DNA of 64,000 nucleotides from Janibacter sp. CX7 (GTDB taxonomy: Bacteria; Actinomycetota; Actinomycetes; Actinomycetales; Dermatophilaceae): the NCBI RefSeq assembly GCF_024362365.1, contig NZ_CP101464.1, positions 2,170,001 through 2,234,000 on the forward strand, read 5' to 3'. Position numbers and translations under genes: made by a program. Every line of letters begins with the position of its first letter. Position 1 is the stretch's first letter. Below are positions 35,211 to 43,952 of this stretch, one piece after another. The notes beneath the pieces are model-generated. The model made no database searches and was not told the origin of the DNA. It worked only from the letters and a program-made list of their open reading frames with translations.

Positions 35211-35609
35211 ATGACCTCCCGCATCTCGCACACCACCCTCGACTGCCGCGACGCCTACGCCCTCAGCGAGTGGTGGAAGGGCGTCATCGGCTACACCGAC
35301 GTGCCCGGCGACCCCAACCGCCCCGGGCACGAGGAGTGCATGCTCGTCGACCCGGTCACGGGGCACAGGGTGCTCTTCATCGAGGTCCCGGACCCCACGC
35401 CGGGCAAGACCAAGATGCACTACGACCTGCGGCCGACCGACCTGACGCAGGCCGAGGAGGTCGAGCGCCTGCTCGCCCACGGCGCGAGCCTCCACGCCGA
35501 CCTTCGCGGGCACTACGGTCCCGGCACCGGGTGGGTGACCCTCGTCGACCCGGAGGGCAACCTGTTTTGCGTGCTGAGGTCCGACGGTGAGCTGGCCGCC
35601 CGGGACTGA
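35211..35609 (+). CDS. VOC-family (glyoxalase/dioxygenase fold) protein
   Basis: A 132-residue protein with two beta-alpha-beta-beta-beta modules. Recognisable segments are ISHTTLDCRDAYALSEWWKGVIGY, LFIEVPDPTP and WVTLVDPEGNLFCVLRS. The function in this superfamily ranges from glyoxalase to antibiotic resistance, and nothing here narrows it. It stops one base before the convergent nitroreductase stop. Confidence 0.8.
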   Translation: MTSRISHTTLDCRDAYALSEWWKGVIGYTDVPGDPNRPGHEECMLVDPVTGHRVLFIEVPDPTPGKTKMHYDLRPTDLTQAEEVERLLAHGASLHADLRGHYGPGTGWVTLVDPEGNLFCVLRSDGELAARD

Positions 35610-36194
35610 TCAGGCCCCGTCGTCGGCCTCGAGCCAGACGATCTCCTCGAGAGCGAGCCGCTCCCGACTGGTCCCGGGTGACGGGATCTCGCCCGGGCGA
35701 TGATCGGCCACGCCGAAGGCCGTCATCGAGACGACCTCGAGGTGCGGCGGGACGGCAAGCTCCGCCGCCACCCCCTCGCGGTCGAAGGCCCGGAACTGGT
35801 GGCTGTCCAGCCCGATGGTCAGCGCCTGGACGCACATGTGCGCCACCGCCTGACCGAGGTCATAGGTCGCGAACTCCGAGTACTCCCAGCCCGGCGCGTC
35901 CTCGATGCCCACCACGGCGAGGTTGACCACGATCGCCGACGCGGCGGGCGCCCACGCCCCTGAGCTACGGGCCAGGTGGCGCACGATGCGCTCGTGCACG
36001 TCGTCCCCCCGCACCCCCACGACGAAGCGCCACGGCTGCGAGTTGCCCGCGGAGGGCGCCCGCCGAGCGGCCTCGAGCATCGTCTCGACGTGCGCGCGCT
36101 CGACCACGGCGTCCTCCCGGAAGCGCACCGGGCTGAAGCGGTGGGCCAGCGTCGGGTGCAGCTCGGGGAGGTCGGGGATCGTGCACGAGGTCAT
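35610..36194 (-). CDS. Nitroreductase-family flavoprotein
   Basis: A 194-residue protein from the ATG at 36194. The FMN-binding start SPVRFREDAVVERAHVETML and RRAPSAGNSQPWRFVV are typical, and the C-terminal GVADHRPGEIPSPGTSRERL is a common tail. It probably reduces nitro compounds or quinones with NAD(P)H. It is divergent from the serine hydrolase gene. Confidence 0.88.
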   Translation of the reverse strand: MTSCTIPDLPELHPTLAHRFSPVRFREDAVVERAHVETMLEAARRAPSAGNSQPWRFVVGVRGDDVHERIVRHLARSSGAWAPAASAIVVNLAVVGIEDAPGWEYSEFATYDLGQAVAHMCVQALTIGLDSHQFRAFDREGVAAELAVPPHLEVVSMTAFGVADHRPGEIPSPGTSRERLALEEIVWLEADDGA

Positions 36195-36266
36195 GGCTCC
36201 AGTGTGCTGCCGAAGGGGGCCGCTCCCCCTTCGCCGCGCCCGGCAGATCCGTGCCACGGTGGGGCG

Positions 36267-37361
36267 ATGAACGCACTCGAGGACCTCACCCGCACCCTCG
36301 ACCGGCTGCAGGGTGCCGGCGAGCTCGCGGGCTGGGCGGTCGGCGTGGCGGATGCCGACGGAGCCCGCCTGCGCGTGGGTGGGGCCCGCTCCCCCGGCGG
36401 AGCACCGATGACGCGGGACACCCAGGTCGCCCTCAGCTCGTGCACCAAGCCCATCGGTGGCGTCCTCGCACTGCGCCTGGTCGAGCTCGGCGTCCTCACC
36501 CTCGACGACCCCGTGGCGGCGTGGCTGCCCGAGCTGGCCGACCCGAGGGTGCTCGTCGACCCCTCGGCCGATCTGTCCGCCACCGTCCCCGCCGAGCGAC
36601 CGATCACGCTGCGGCACCTGCTGACGATGACCCCGGGCTTCGGCTGGGTGAGCGAGCCCGGCCCCCTCGCCGATGCCCTCGCCCGTGAGCAGGTCGCCCC
36701 CGGCCCCTGGTGCCCGCCCATGTCACCCGACGACTTCGTGCGGCGACTCGGCAGCCTGCCGCTGGCCGACCAGCCGGGCACGGCCTGGCGCTACCACACG
36801 GGAAGCGACGTCCTCGGGGTCCTGCTCGCCCGGGCCACCGGGTCGAGCGTCCCCGAGCTGCTCGCCGAGCACGTGCTGCGGCCGCTCGGGATGACGGGCA
36901 CGGGCTACACCGCCGACCCCGGCCGTCTCGCGCCACCGCTGGCTCCCGAGGAGGGAGGGATCAAGCCCGTCGAGCTCCCGGCGGGCACCTACGTCGAGCC
37001 GCCTGCCTGTGCCTCGCTCGCCACCGGACTCGTCTCGACCGTGCCCGACCAGCTGGCCTTCCTGCACTCTCTCGTGGGCGGACCCACGGTCCTGTCGCCC
37101 GCGTCCCTCGCGGCCCTGCGCACCGGGTCGCTCACCGACGAGCAGCGGCGCACCGCAGCGGGGTTCGTCGAGCCCGACAGCGACTGGGGCCTTGCCGTCG
37201 AGGTGCGCTCCACGGGCGTCATCGGCTGGGCCGGCGGGCTCGGCACCATCGGTTACGCCGATCCGGCGACGGGCAGGGCGGCCTTCCTCGCCACGGCGGT
37301 CACGGTCGAGTCCCCCGCGACGATCACGGCCTTCGACGGCTTCTGGAGCCTCTTCGGCTGA
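36267..37361 (+). CDS. Serine hydrolase, class C beta-lactamase/esterase family
   Basis: A 364-residue cytoplasmic protein without a signal peptide. The SxxK nucleophile is in ALSSCTKPIGG, the YxN-equivalent Tyr is in WRYHTGSD, and GWAGGLGT stands at the third motif. It also has LRHLLTMTPGFGW. It resembles EstB-like esterases and peptidases rather than true beta-lactamases. The Asn of YxN is replaced by Thr. The substrate is unknown. Confidence 0.82.
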   Translation: MNALEDLTRTLDRLQGAGELAGWAVGVADADGARLRVGGARSPGGAPMTRDTQVALSSCTKPIGGVLALRLVELGVLTLDDPVAAWLPELADPRVLVDPSADLSATVPAERPITLRHLLTMTPGFGWVSEPGPLADALAREQVAPGPWCPPMSPDDFVRRLGSLPLADQPGTAWRYHTGSDVLGVLLARATGSSVPELLAEHVLRPLGMTGTGYTADPGRLAPPLAPEEGGIKPVELPAGTYVEPPACASLATGLVSTVPDQLAFLHSLVGGPTVLSPASLAALRTGSLTDEQRRTAAGFVEPDSDWGLAVEVRSTGVIGWAGGLGTIGYADPATGRAAFLATAVTVESPATITAFDGFWSLFG

Positions 37362-37384
37362 GCGGCATGGCATCCTTCACTGGC

Positions 37385-37987
37385 ATGGGCCGCGCACTCG
37401 TCCTCGTCGACATCCAGAACGACTTCTGCGAAGGGGGCTCCCTCGCCGTGACGGGTGGAGCCGCAGTCGCCGCACGGGCGGCTGAGCGCGTGCTCGACGA
37501 CTGGCAGGGCCACGACCTCGGGCACCGCGACTACGCGGCCGTGGTCGCCACGGCCGACTGGCACCACGACCCCGGCGAGCACTGGGCCACCGACGGCGAG
37601 CCCGACTACGCGACGACCTGGCCGGTCCACTGCGCTGCCGACACCCCGGGCGCCGACTTCCACCCCGCGCTCGAGCCCGCGCTGGCCCACGTCGACGAGG
37701 TCTTCCGCAAGGGGATGACGGACGCGGCCTACAGCGGCTTCGAGGGCATCAGCGCCGGCGACGGTCGCACCGGCCTGAGCGCGTGGCTGCGCCACCACGG
37801 CATCACCGACCTCGACGTGGCCGGCATCGCGACCGACCACTGCGTGCGGGCCACGGTCCTGGACGCGCTGCGCGAGGGATTCGCCGTGCGGCTGCTCACC
37901 GACGCCATCGCCGGTGTCGCCCCCGAGACGACTCGCGACGCGCTCGCGGAGATGGCGGCCGCCGGGGCCACGACGGACGGCTCGTGA
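37385..37987 (+). CDS. pncA: Nicotinamidase (isochorismatase fold)
   Basis: A 200-residue enzyme from the ATG at 37385; an ATG at 37367 would add six residues. The catalytic Asp is in LVDIQNDFCEGGSLAV, the metal site in TADWHHDPGEHW, the Lys in FRKGMTDAAYSGF and the nucleophile Cys in IATDHCVRATVLDAL. It hydrolyses nicotinamide to nicotinate, the substrate of PncB. It overlaps the following HemD-like gene by 4 bp (GTGA), so the two are translationally coupled. Confidence 0.94.
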   Translation: MGRALVLVDIQNDFCEGGSLAVTGGAAVAARAAERVLDDWQGHDLGHRDYAAVVATADWHHDPGEHWATDGEPDYATTWPVHCAADTPGADFHPALEPALAHVDEVFRKGMTDAAYSGFEGISAGDGRTGLSAWLRHHGITDLDVAGIATDHCVRATVLDALREGFAVRLLTDAIAGVAPETTRDALAEMAAAGATTDGS

Positions 37988-38829
37988 GCGGCCTCCCCCC
38001 GGTCATGGCCGGGCGCACCGTCCTGATCACCGCCGACCGCCGCAGCGACGACCTCGCCGATGCCTTCGCCCGGCGGGGCGCAACGATCCACCACGCACCC
38101 GCGATGACGATCGTCCACCACAGCGACGACGAGCAGCTCGTCGACGACACCCGCGCCCTGATCGCCGACCCGCCCGACACCCTGGTCATCACCACGGGGG
38201 CCGGCCTGCGCGGGTGGATGGAGGCCGCCGAGGTCGCCGGGCTCGACGAGGACCTGCGCCGGGCCCTGGCCGACGCCTACGTCGTCGCTCGCGGGCCGAA
38301 GGCCAAGGGCGCGCTCATCTCCCGCGGTCTGCGCGCCGACTGGGTCGCCGAGTCGGAGACCGCCGCGGAGATCATCGAGCACCTGCTCGAGCGGGGCGTC
38401 GCCGGCACGACCGTGGCGGTCCAGCACCACGGCAGCGGCTCCGACGGCATCGACGACGCCCTGGCACAGGCCGGGGCCAGGGTCGCTCCCTTCGTCGTCT
38501 ACCGCTGGGGTCCCGCGCCGAACCCCGCGGCGGTGACGGCCTCGACCCGGGACGCGGCGGACGGCCGGGTCGACGTCGTGGTCTTCACCTCGGCACCGGC
38601 CGTCGCCTCGTGGTGGGCCGCCGCCGAGGAGGCCGGGGTCGCCGACGAGATCGTGCGCCGCACCCGCGAGGAGGATCTGCTCGTCGCGGCCGTCGGTCCG
38701 GTCACCGCCGCGCCGCTACGAGCGAAGGGGGTCGAGCCGCTCGTCCCCGAGCGCAGCCGCATGGGCGCGCTGATCCGCGCGGTCCTGCTGCACTACGGCG
38801 ACGGCGCCGACGCCGCTCAGCGCGGCTGA
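37984..38829 (+). CDS. HemD-like protein, NnaR paralog without DNA-binding domain
   Basis: A 281-residue uroporphyrinogen-III synthase-fold protein from the GTG at 37984. It aligns along its whole length with the HemD half of the NnaR-like protein 4 kb upstream (VLITADRRSDDLADAFARRG versus VLVTGDRRAGDLRAALERRG; RGPKAKG; DWVAESET; VVYRWGP). It stops where the winged helix begins in the paralog. It could be a true HemD enzyme or a modulator of NnaR. Its last 13 bp overlap the convergent RDD gene. Confidence 0.78.
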   Translation: MSGLPPVMAGRTVLITADRRSDDLADAFARRGATIHHAPAMTIVHHSDDEQLVDDTRALIADPPDTLVITTGAGLRGWMEAAEVAGLDEDLRRALADAYVVARGPKAKGALISRGLRADWVAESETAAEIIEHLLERGVAGTTVAVQHHGSGSDGIDDALAQAGARVAPFVVYRWGPAPNPAAVTASTRDAADGRVDVVVFTSAPAVASWWAAAEEAGVADEIVRRTREEDLLVAAVGPVTAAPLRAKGVEPLVPERSRMGALIRAVLLHYGDGADAAQRG

Positions 38830-39725
38830 CGCCCCCGCACGACCTGGGTGCCGGCGATCTTGTCGTGCAGCGCCTGCCGACGCGGGTCCCGCAGCGGCCA
38901 TAGCAGGTCGGCGAGCGTGACGAAGAAGACGAGATAGCTCAGCAGGGGCACCATCGACAGCAGTCCCACGCCCAGGGGCAGCAGCATCCGCATGAAGGCC
39001 GTGCCCACCGCGAGGCGCCCGGGCTGGTCGACGCGGCGCACCGACAGCCCGAGCATCATCTTGCCGGGCGTCGCGTTGCGCGCCCTGAGGAAGCCGACGT
39101 GGTAGACGCACTGGACCAGGAGCGACAGTCCGGTTGCGATGAAGAAGTAGGTCCAGTCGAACATCGCGGTGAGCTCACCGGGGGTCAGGCCCTCGATGGC
39201 GCCCTGGTCGCCGCGCAAGGCGGCGTCGTAGACGAAGTTCCAGTAGTCCGCCAGCCACAGCCACCAGGCCCAGCCGGCGACGAGCAGGTTGAGCACCGCG
39301 ACGATCAGGCCGTCGACGATGTAGGCGCCGACCCGCGGACCATAGCTCGCCAGCGGCTGCCCGTCGGCCGTCGTCGGTTCGGGCTGGGCGTAGCCGTGGC
39401 CAGCGGGCTGGTGGCCACCGTGGCCCGGCCACTGGTGCTGCCCCTGCCACTGGCCGTGACCCTGCCACTGACCGTGGGTCTCGGTCGGGGTGGGCCGGCC
39501 GAAGACGTCCGTCCCGGGTCGAGGCTGCCCGGCCGCCGGGCCGCCCGATGCGCCGGCAGACGGCGATCCGGTCGGGTCACCACCGCTCGTGGGGCCCGCC
39601 GGAGGTCGCGGCTGCCGGGTCTGCTTGGGCTCGGTGCGGTCGCTCCAGATGATGCCGTCGAAGTACCTCAGCCGGGAGTCGTCGTCGGGGTCGTCGTACC
39701 AGCCGGCGCGCTCGGGGGTGCTCAT
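38817..39725 (-). CDS. DUF2510 plus RDD-domain membrane protein
   Basis: A 302-residue protein. The N-terminal AGWYDDPDDDSRLRYFDGIIW is the DUF2510 motif, residues 35-125 are Pro/Gly/Gln-rich, and the RDD domain with three to four membrane helices follows (PRVGAYIVDGL, ATPGKMMLGLSVRRVD). RDD proteins may exchange ions or interact with other membrane proteins; no function can be assigned. Confidence 0.82.
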   Translation of the reverse strand: MSTPERAGWYDDPDDDSRLRYFDGIIWSDRTEPKQTRQPRPPAGPTSGGDPTGSPSAGASGGPAAGQPRPGTDVFGRPTPTETHGQWQGHGQWQGQHQWPGHGGHQPAGHGYAQPEPTTADGQPLASYGPRVGAYIVDGLIVAVLNLLVAGWAWWLWLADYWNFVYDAALRGDQGAIEGLTPGELTAMFDWTYFFIATGLSLLVQCVYHVGFLRARNATPGKMMLGLSVRRVDQPGRLAVGTAFMRMLLPLGVGLLSMVPLLSYLVFFVTLADLLWPLRDPRRQALHDKIAGTQVVRGRQPR

Positions 39726-39729
39726 GCCC

Positions 39730-40248
39730 TCACGATCTCATGGCGCTCGACTCGTCCCGCAGCACGCCCGAGTCGGCGGTGTGGGACGAGTCGACGCGAT
39801 GGCGTCGGCTGCGGGCCCAGACGATCGCGACCACCGCGAGGACGACCGCGACGGCGGCGAGCGTGGCGCCGACCGGCGAGCGGGCCGCAGCCGCGAGCCA
39901 TGCCCGCGCCGCAGCCAGGCCGATGGTCGCGTAGATCGTCGCCCAGACGATCGACCCGAGGGTCACTGCGGGCAGGTAGCGGCGCAGGGGCATGCGCGTG
40001 AGGCCCGCGGTCGCGTTGACGGCGGTCTGGATGCCGACCGTGAAGAAGCACAGGACGACGGCGATCGGGCCCCAGCGGTTGACGAGCTCGCGGGCCTTCC
40101 GCCACGCGGGAGCGGCCTCGCGCTCGGCCCCACTCCAGCGGCGGCCACCGGCGGCGGCACCACGTCCGAGCCAGTAGGTGGCATTGGCCCGCAGCATGAC
40201 GATGACGAACAGCCCGCCGAAGGTGGGCAGGAACTGGGACCAGGTCAC
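39730..40248 (-). CDS. DedA/VTT-like membrane protein
   Basis: A 172-residue protein with a re-entrant and two or three membrane helices. The conserved VTT segments are ATYWLGRGAA and an arginine-containing pair RMPLRRYLPAVTLGSIVWA. DedA family members are lipid flippases in other bacteria. It lies 4 bp from the RDD gene start and overlaps the heme oxygenase stop by 4 bp, so it is probably cotranscribed with both. Confidence 0.72.
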   Translation of the reverse strand: MTWSQFLPTFGGLFVIVMLRANATYWLGRGAAAGGRRWSGAEREAAPAWRKARELVNRWGPIAVVLCFFTVGIQTAVNATAGLTRMPLRRYLPAVTLGSIVWATIYATIGLAAARAWLAAAARSPVGATLAAVAVVLAVVAIVWARSRRHRVDSSHTADSGVLRDESSAMRS

Positions 40249-40922
40249 GTGGGGGCACCGGCGGCAGCATGCTCCGGGGCACGCGCCGCACCCAGGTCCG
40301 CGAAGACCCGCCGGTTGAGCTCGAAGCTGTCGACCGCCGCGTCGAGGCTGCGCCGGCGGGTCGGCTCGTCGACCTCGAGGGAGTCGAGCGCGGCGCGGTA
40401 GGCGTCCTTGTAGGGCTTGGGCTTGGGGATCTGCTCGAAGTGGTAGAAGTTCAGCCCCTCGGGCGCGATGCCGTAGTGGCGCTGGACCATCCGCGCGATG
40501 ATCTGCCCGCCCGAGAGGTCACCGAGGTAGCGCACATAGTGGTGGGCGAGCATCGCCTCCGGGGTGTGCCCCTCACGCAGCCCGGTCGCGTAGTCCGCCG
40601 CCGCCGGCACGACGTGGATCTCCCCCGTCGCCAGCCGCGCCTCGAAGCCGTCGCCGGCGAAAAAGCGCATGTCCTGCTCGAGGGAGGGCACGCGGTCGAG
40701 GCGGTGGTCCATGACGGGCGACAGCAAGGGGTGGTCGGCGTACTCCGACCACAGCACCTCCTCCAGCGCGCGGTAGATGACCAGCTGCTGCGCCACCAGG
40801 GCGACGAAGGCCGGGCGACAGGCGAGTCCGCCCATGAGCTGCTCGACGAAGGCCGACCCCTCGGCGTCCTCGTGGGCCGACGCGGTCTCGGTCCGCAGGG
40901 CCGTCGACAAGGGCTGGTCCAT
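40245..40922 (-). CDS. hmuO: Heme oxygenase
   Basis: A 225-residue biliverdin-producing oxygenase. The proximal heme ligand is His17 in ETASAHEDAEGSAF, and the distal helix is YLGDLSGGQIIARM. It opens heme to release iron, CO and biliverdin. An IdeR/DtxR-type iron box lies immediately upstream, so expression under iron starvation is expected. Confidence 0.93.
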   Translation of the reverse strand: MDQPLSTALRTETASAHEDAEGSAFVEQLMGGLACRPAFVALVAQQLVIYRALEEVLWSEYADHPLLSPVMDHRLDRVPSLEQDMRFFAGDGFEARLATGEIHVVPAAADYATGLREGHTPEAMLAHHYVRYLGDLSGGQIIARMVQRHYGIAPEGLNFYHFEQIPKPKPYKDAYRAALDSLEVDEPTRRRSLDAAVDSFELNRRVFADLGAARAPEHAAAGAPT

Positions 40923-40935
40923 GAGGTCTCCCGGG

Positions 40936-40954
40936 TGAGGTGAGGGTTACCTCA
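40936..40954 (-). promoter_or_regulatory. IdeR/DtxR-type iron box
   Basis: TGAGGTGAGGGTTACCTCA matches 14 of 19 positions of the DtxR/IdeR consensus TTAGGTTAGGCTAACCTAA and is itself a TGAGGT-n7-ACCTCA palindrome. It ends 13 bp before the heme oxygenase start and abuts a TAGGAT -10-like hexamer on the minus strand. Confidence 0.78.
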
Positions 40955-40983
40955 TCCTATCCGCGCGGTCTCGGCGACAACAG

Positions 40984-41023
40984 TGCGGGAGCGGGGGGTG
41001 GACCAACCACTCCCCGCTCCCGC
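40984..41023 (-). terminator. Terminator of hppD
   Basis: An 18-bp stem with one mismatch (TGCGGGAGCGGGGGGTGG against CCACTCCCCGCTCCCGCA) and a 4-nt loop, 22 bp past the hppD stop. Confidence 0.65.
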
Positions 41024-41045
41024 ACCAGCGACGTCCGGTGACGAC

Positions 41046-42308
<1,263 letters not shown>

Positions 42309-42329
42309 TCATCCGTCTGCACACGCTGC

Positions 42330-42341
42330 GCAATATGTTGC
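42330..42341. promoter_or_regulatory. Candidate Lrp/AsnC operator
   Basis: GCAATATGTTGC is a GCAA-n4-TTGC palindrome lying in the AT-richer 107-bp gap between hppD and the divergent regulator gene. Confidence 0.4.
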
Positions 42342-42373
42342 TAGTCCACGATGACTCACGGGACAATCTGCAC

Positions 42374-42871
42374 ATGAGCACCGTGCCCACGCCGTCCCGG
42401 GTCGTCGACGACCTCGACGCCCGCCTCATCGCCCTGCTGTCCGCGAGCCCGACGATCGGTGTCCTCGGCGCCTCCCGTGAGCTCGGGGTGGCCCGCGGGA
42501 CGGTCCAGGCCCGTCTCGACCGCCTCAGGACGAAGGGGGTGATCCGCACCCTGGCCCCGACGATCGACCCGGCGGCCCTGGGCTATCCGGTCACCGCCCT
42601 GTGCACCCTCGAGATCCGCCAGCGCCTCGGCCACCAGGCCGTGGTCGACCACCTGACGGCGATCCCGGAGGTCCTCGAGATCCACAGCACGACGGGCGTC
42701 GGCGACCTCATCATCCGCATCGTCGCGACGGACAACGCCGACCTGGGGCGGGTCATCGACATGATCATCGACGACGTGCATGTCGTGCGGGCGAGCACCT
42801 CGATCTGCCTCGTGACCCACATGGAGATGCGCACCGGCCCCCTCGTCGAGGCGGCCGCGCACCGGCAGTGA
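42374..42871 (+). CDS. Lrp/AsnC-family transcriptional regulator
   Basis: A 165-residue protein from the ATG at 42374. The N-terminal winged helix has LDARLIALLSASPTIGVLGASRELGVARGTVQARLDRL, and the C-terminal RAM domain has IPEVLEIHSTTGVGDLIIRIVATD. Aromatic amino acids or 4-hydroxyphenylpyruvate would be plausible effectors given the neighbour; that is inference. Confidence 0.88.
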   Translation: MSTVPTPSRVVDDLDARLIALLSASPTIGVLGASRELGVARGTVQARLDRLRTKGVIRTLAPTIDPAALGYPVTALCTLEIRQRLGHQAVVDHLTAIPEVLEIHSTTGVGDLIIRIVATDNADLGRVIDMIIDDVHVVRASTSICLVTHMEMRTGPLVEAAAHRQ

Positions 42872-42899
42872 GCGCGGGCCGGCCGTGGGCTGCGCTCTC

Positions 42900-43307
42900 T
42901 CAGATCTTGTCGGCGAGCAGCATCCAGGCGAGGATGATCGTCCCGACCATCACCCCGATGTGCGCGATCTGCGACAGCCAGGGCCCGCGGGTCCACGAGT
43001 CGCCCTGGAAGGCCTCGGAGTGCCGCGAGCCGGTCCGACGCCACCGGCCGAGGAAGCTCAGGCCGATGAGCGAGGCGATGACCATGCAGATGATGGCCAG
43101 CCAGGCCGCGGCCGTCGACGTGTGCACGTCGAGCAGCCGGAGCGAGATGAGCCCCAGGCCGATGAAGAGCGTGATCGAGTGGGCGTTGAGCACCCACCCG
43201 GAGAAGTCGGTCATCCCGCGCTCGCCCTTCGAGCGCCGCAGCCGGAGCGGGGTCAGGACGAGCACGAGCACGCCCAGGGCCACGAGGATCCACGCGAAGA
43301 CGGTCAT
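42900..43307 (-). CDS. Membrane protein of unknown function (4 helices)
   Basis: A 135-residue protein with hydrophobic segments near residues 5-20, 45-60, 68-85 and 112-130 and a basic cytoplasmic loop (LRLRRSKGERG). I do not recognise the family. It is convergent with the Lrp gene. Confidence 0.6.
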   Translation of the reverse strand: MTVFAWILVALGVLVLVLTPLRLRRSKGERGMTDFSGWVLNAHSITLFIGLGLISLRLLDVHTSTAAAWLAIICMVIASLIGLSFLGRWRRTGSRHSEAFQGDSWTRGPWLSQIAHIGVMVGTIILAWMLLADKI

Positions 43308-43355
43308 GTCCCCATGATGCCCGCGCCACCGCCCCGATAGGGGGACGTCGGGTGG

Positions 43356-43673
43356 TCAGAAGGACAGGAGGCAGACGACCACGCCGCCGACCATGAGCGC
43401 CGCGGGCAGCAGCATCGGCCGGGTCGGGGTGAGGTCCACGTCGCCCCCGGGCGCCGCCCTTCGCGCCCTGCCGATCATCACGACCCACGCGAGGACCCAC
43501 CCCGCGAAGGCCATCACGGCGCCGCCGAGCATCGTCCAGATCGTGCCCGGCGCCATGAGGGCGATGGCTCCGAAGAGCAGCGGCCCGAACCAGAAGACGC
43601 ACATGCCCAGGACGAAGGCGAACCCGTGCCGGTCGTCGGCCCACACGCCGCGCCAGAAGCTGCGAGCCGTCAC
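43356..43673 (-). CDS. Small membrane protein, unknown
   Basis: A 105-residue protein from the GTG at 43673, overlapping the preceding stop (GTGA). It has three hydrophobic helices and a basic loop before the last (MIGRARRAAPGG). Not recognised. It is the last gene of an operon headed by the helicase at 43953. Confidence 0.55.
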   Translation of the reverse strand: MTARSFWRGVWADDRHGFAFVLGMCVFWFGPLLFGAIALMAPGTIWTMLGGAVMAFAGWVLAWVVMIGRARRAAPGGDVDLTPTRPMLLPAALMVGGVVVCLLSF

Positions 43674-43951
43674 GCCAGCGCGTTCGACGTCATGAAGGCG
43701 GCCCAGATCGAGCCGACGACCAGCGCGATGCCAGCCGCGCTGAGCCAGCCCTGGCCGTCGGGCTCGGCCATGCGGTGCCAGCGCACCTGCGCGAGCGTGA
43801 GGAGGCCGGTGCCGGCGAGCGCGACCGGCACGCCGGCGAGGAGCCCGGGCAGCGCGTTGTCGAGCGCCAGCCAGGCGTAGGACGCGGCAAAGACCGGACC
43901 GAGCACGAGGAAGAACCACGTGCCGGCGCGCCCCCTGGCCGCCGGGGTCAT
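43670..43951 (-). CDS. Small membrane protein, unknown
   Basis: A 93-residue protein with three hydrophobic helices. It starts one base downstream of the helicase stop and overlaps the next small membrane-protein gene by 4 bp. Not recognised. Confidence 0.6.
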   Translation of the reverse strand: MTPAARGRAGTWFFLVLGPVFAASYAWLALDNALPGLLAGVPVALAGTGLLTLAQVRWHRMAEPDGQGWLSAAGIALVVGSIWAAFMTSNALA

Positions 43952-43952
43952 G

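Noticed and set aside
36211..36233. Hairpin CGAAGGGGG/CCCCCTTCG as terminator
   Set aside because: It lies between two divergent starts, so termination makes little sense; it is better explained as two opposite copies of the frequent 9-mer.
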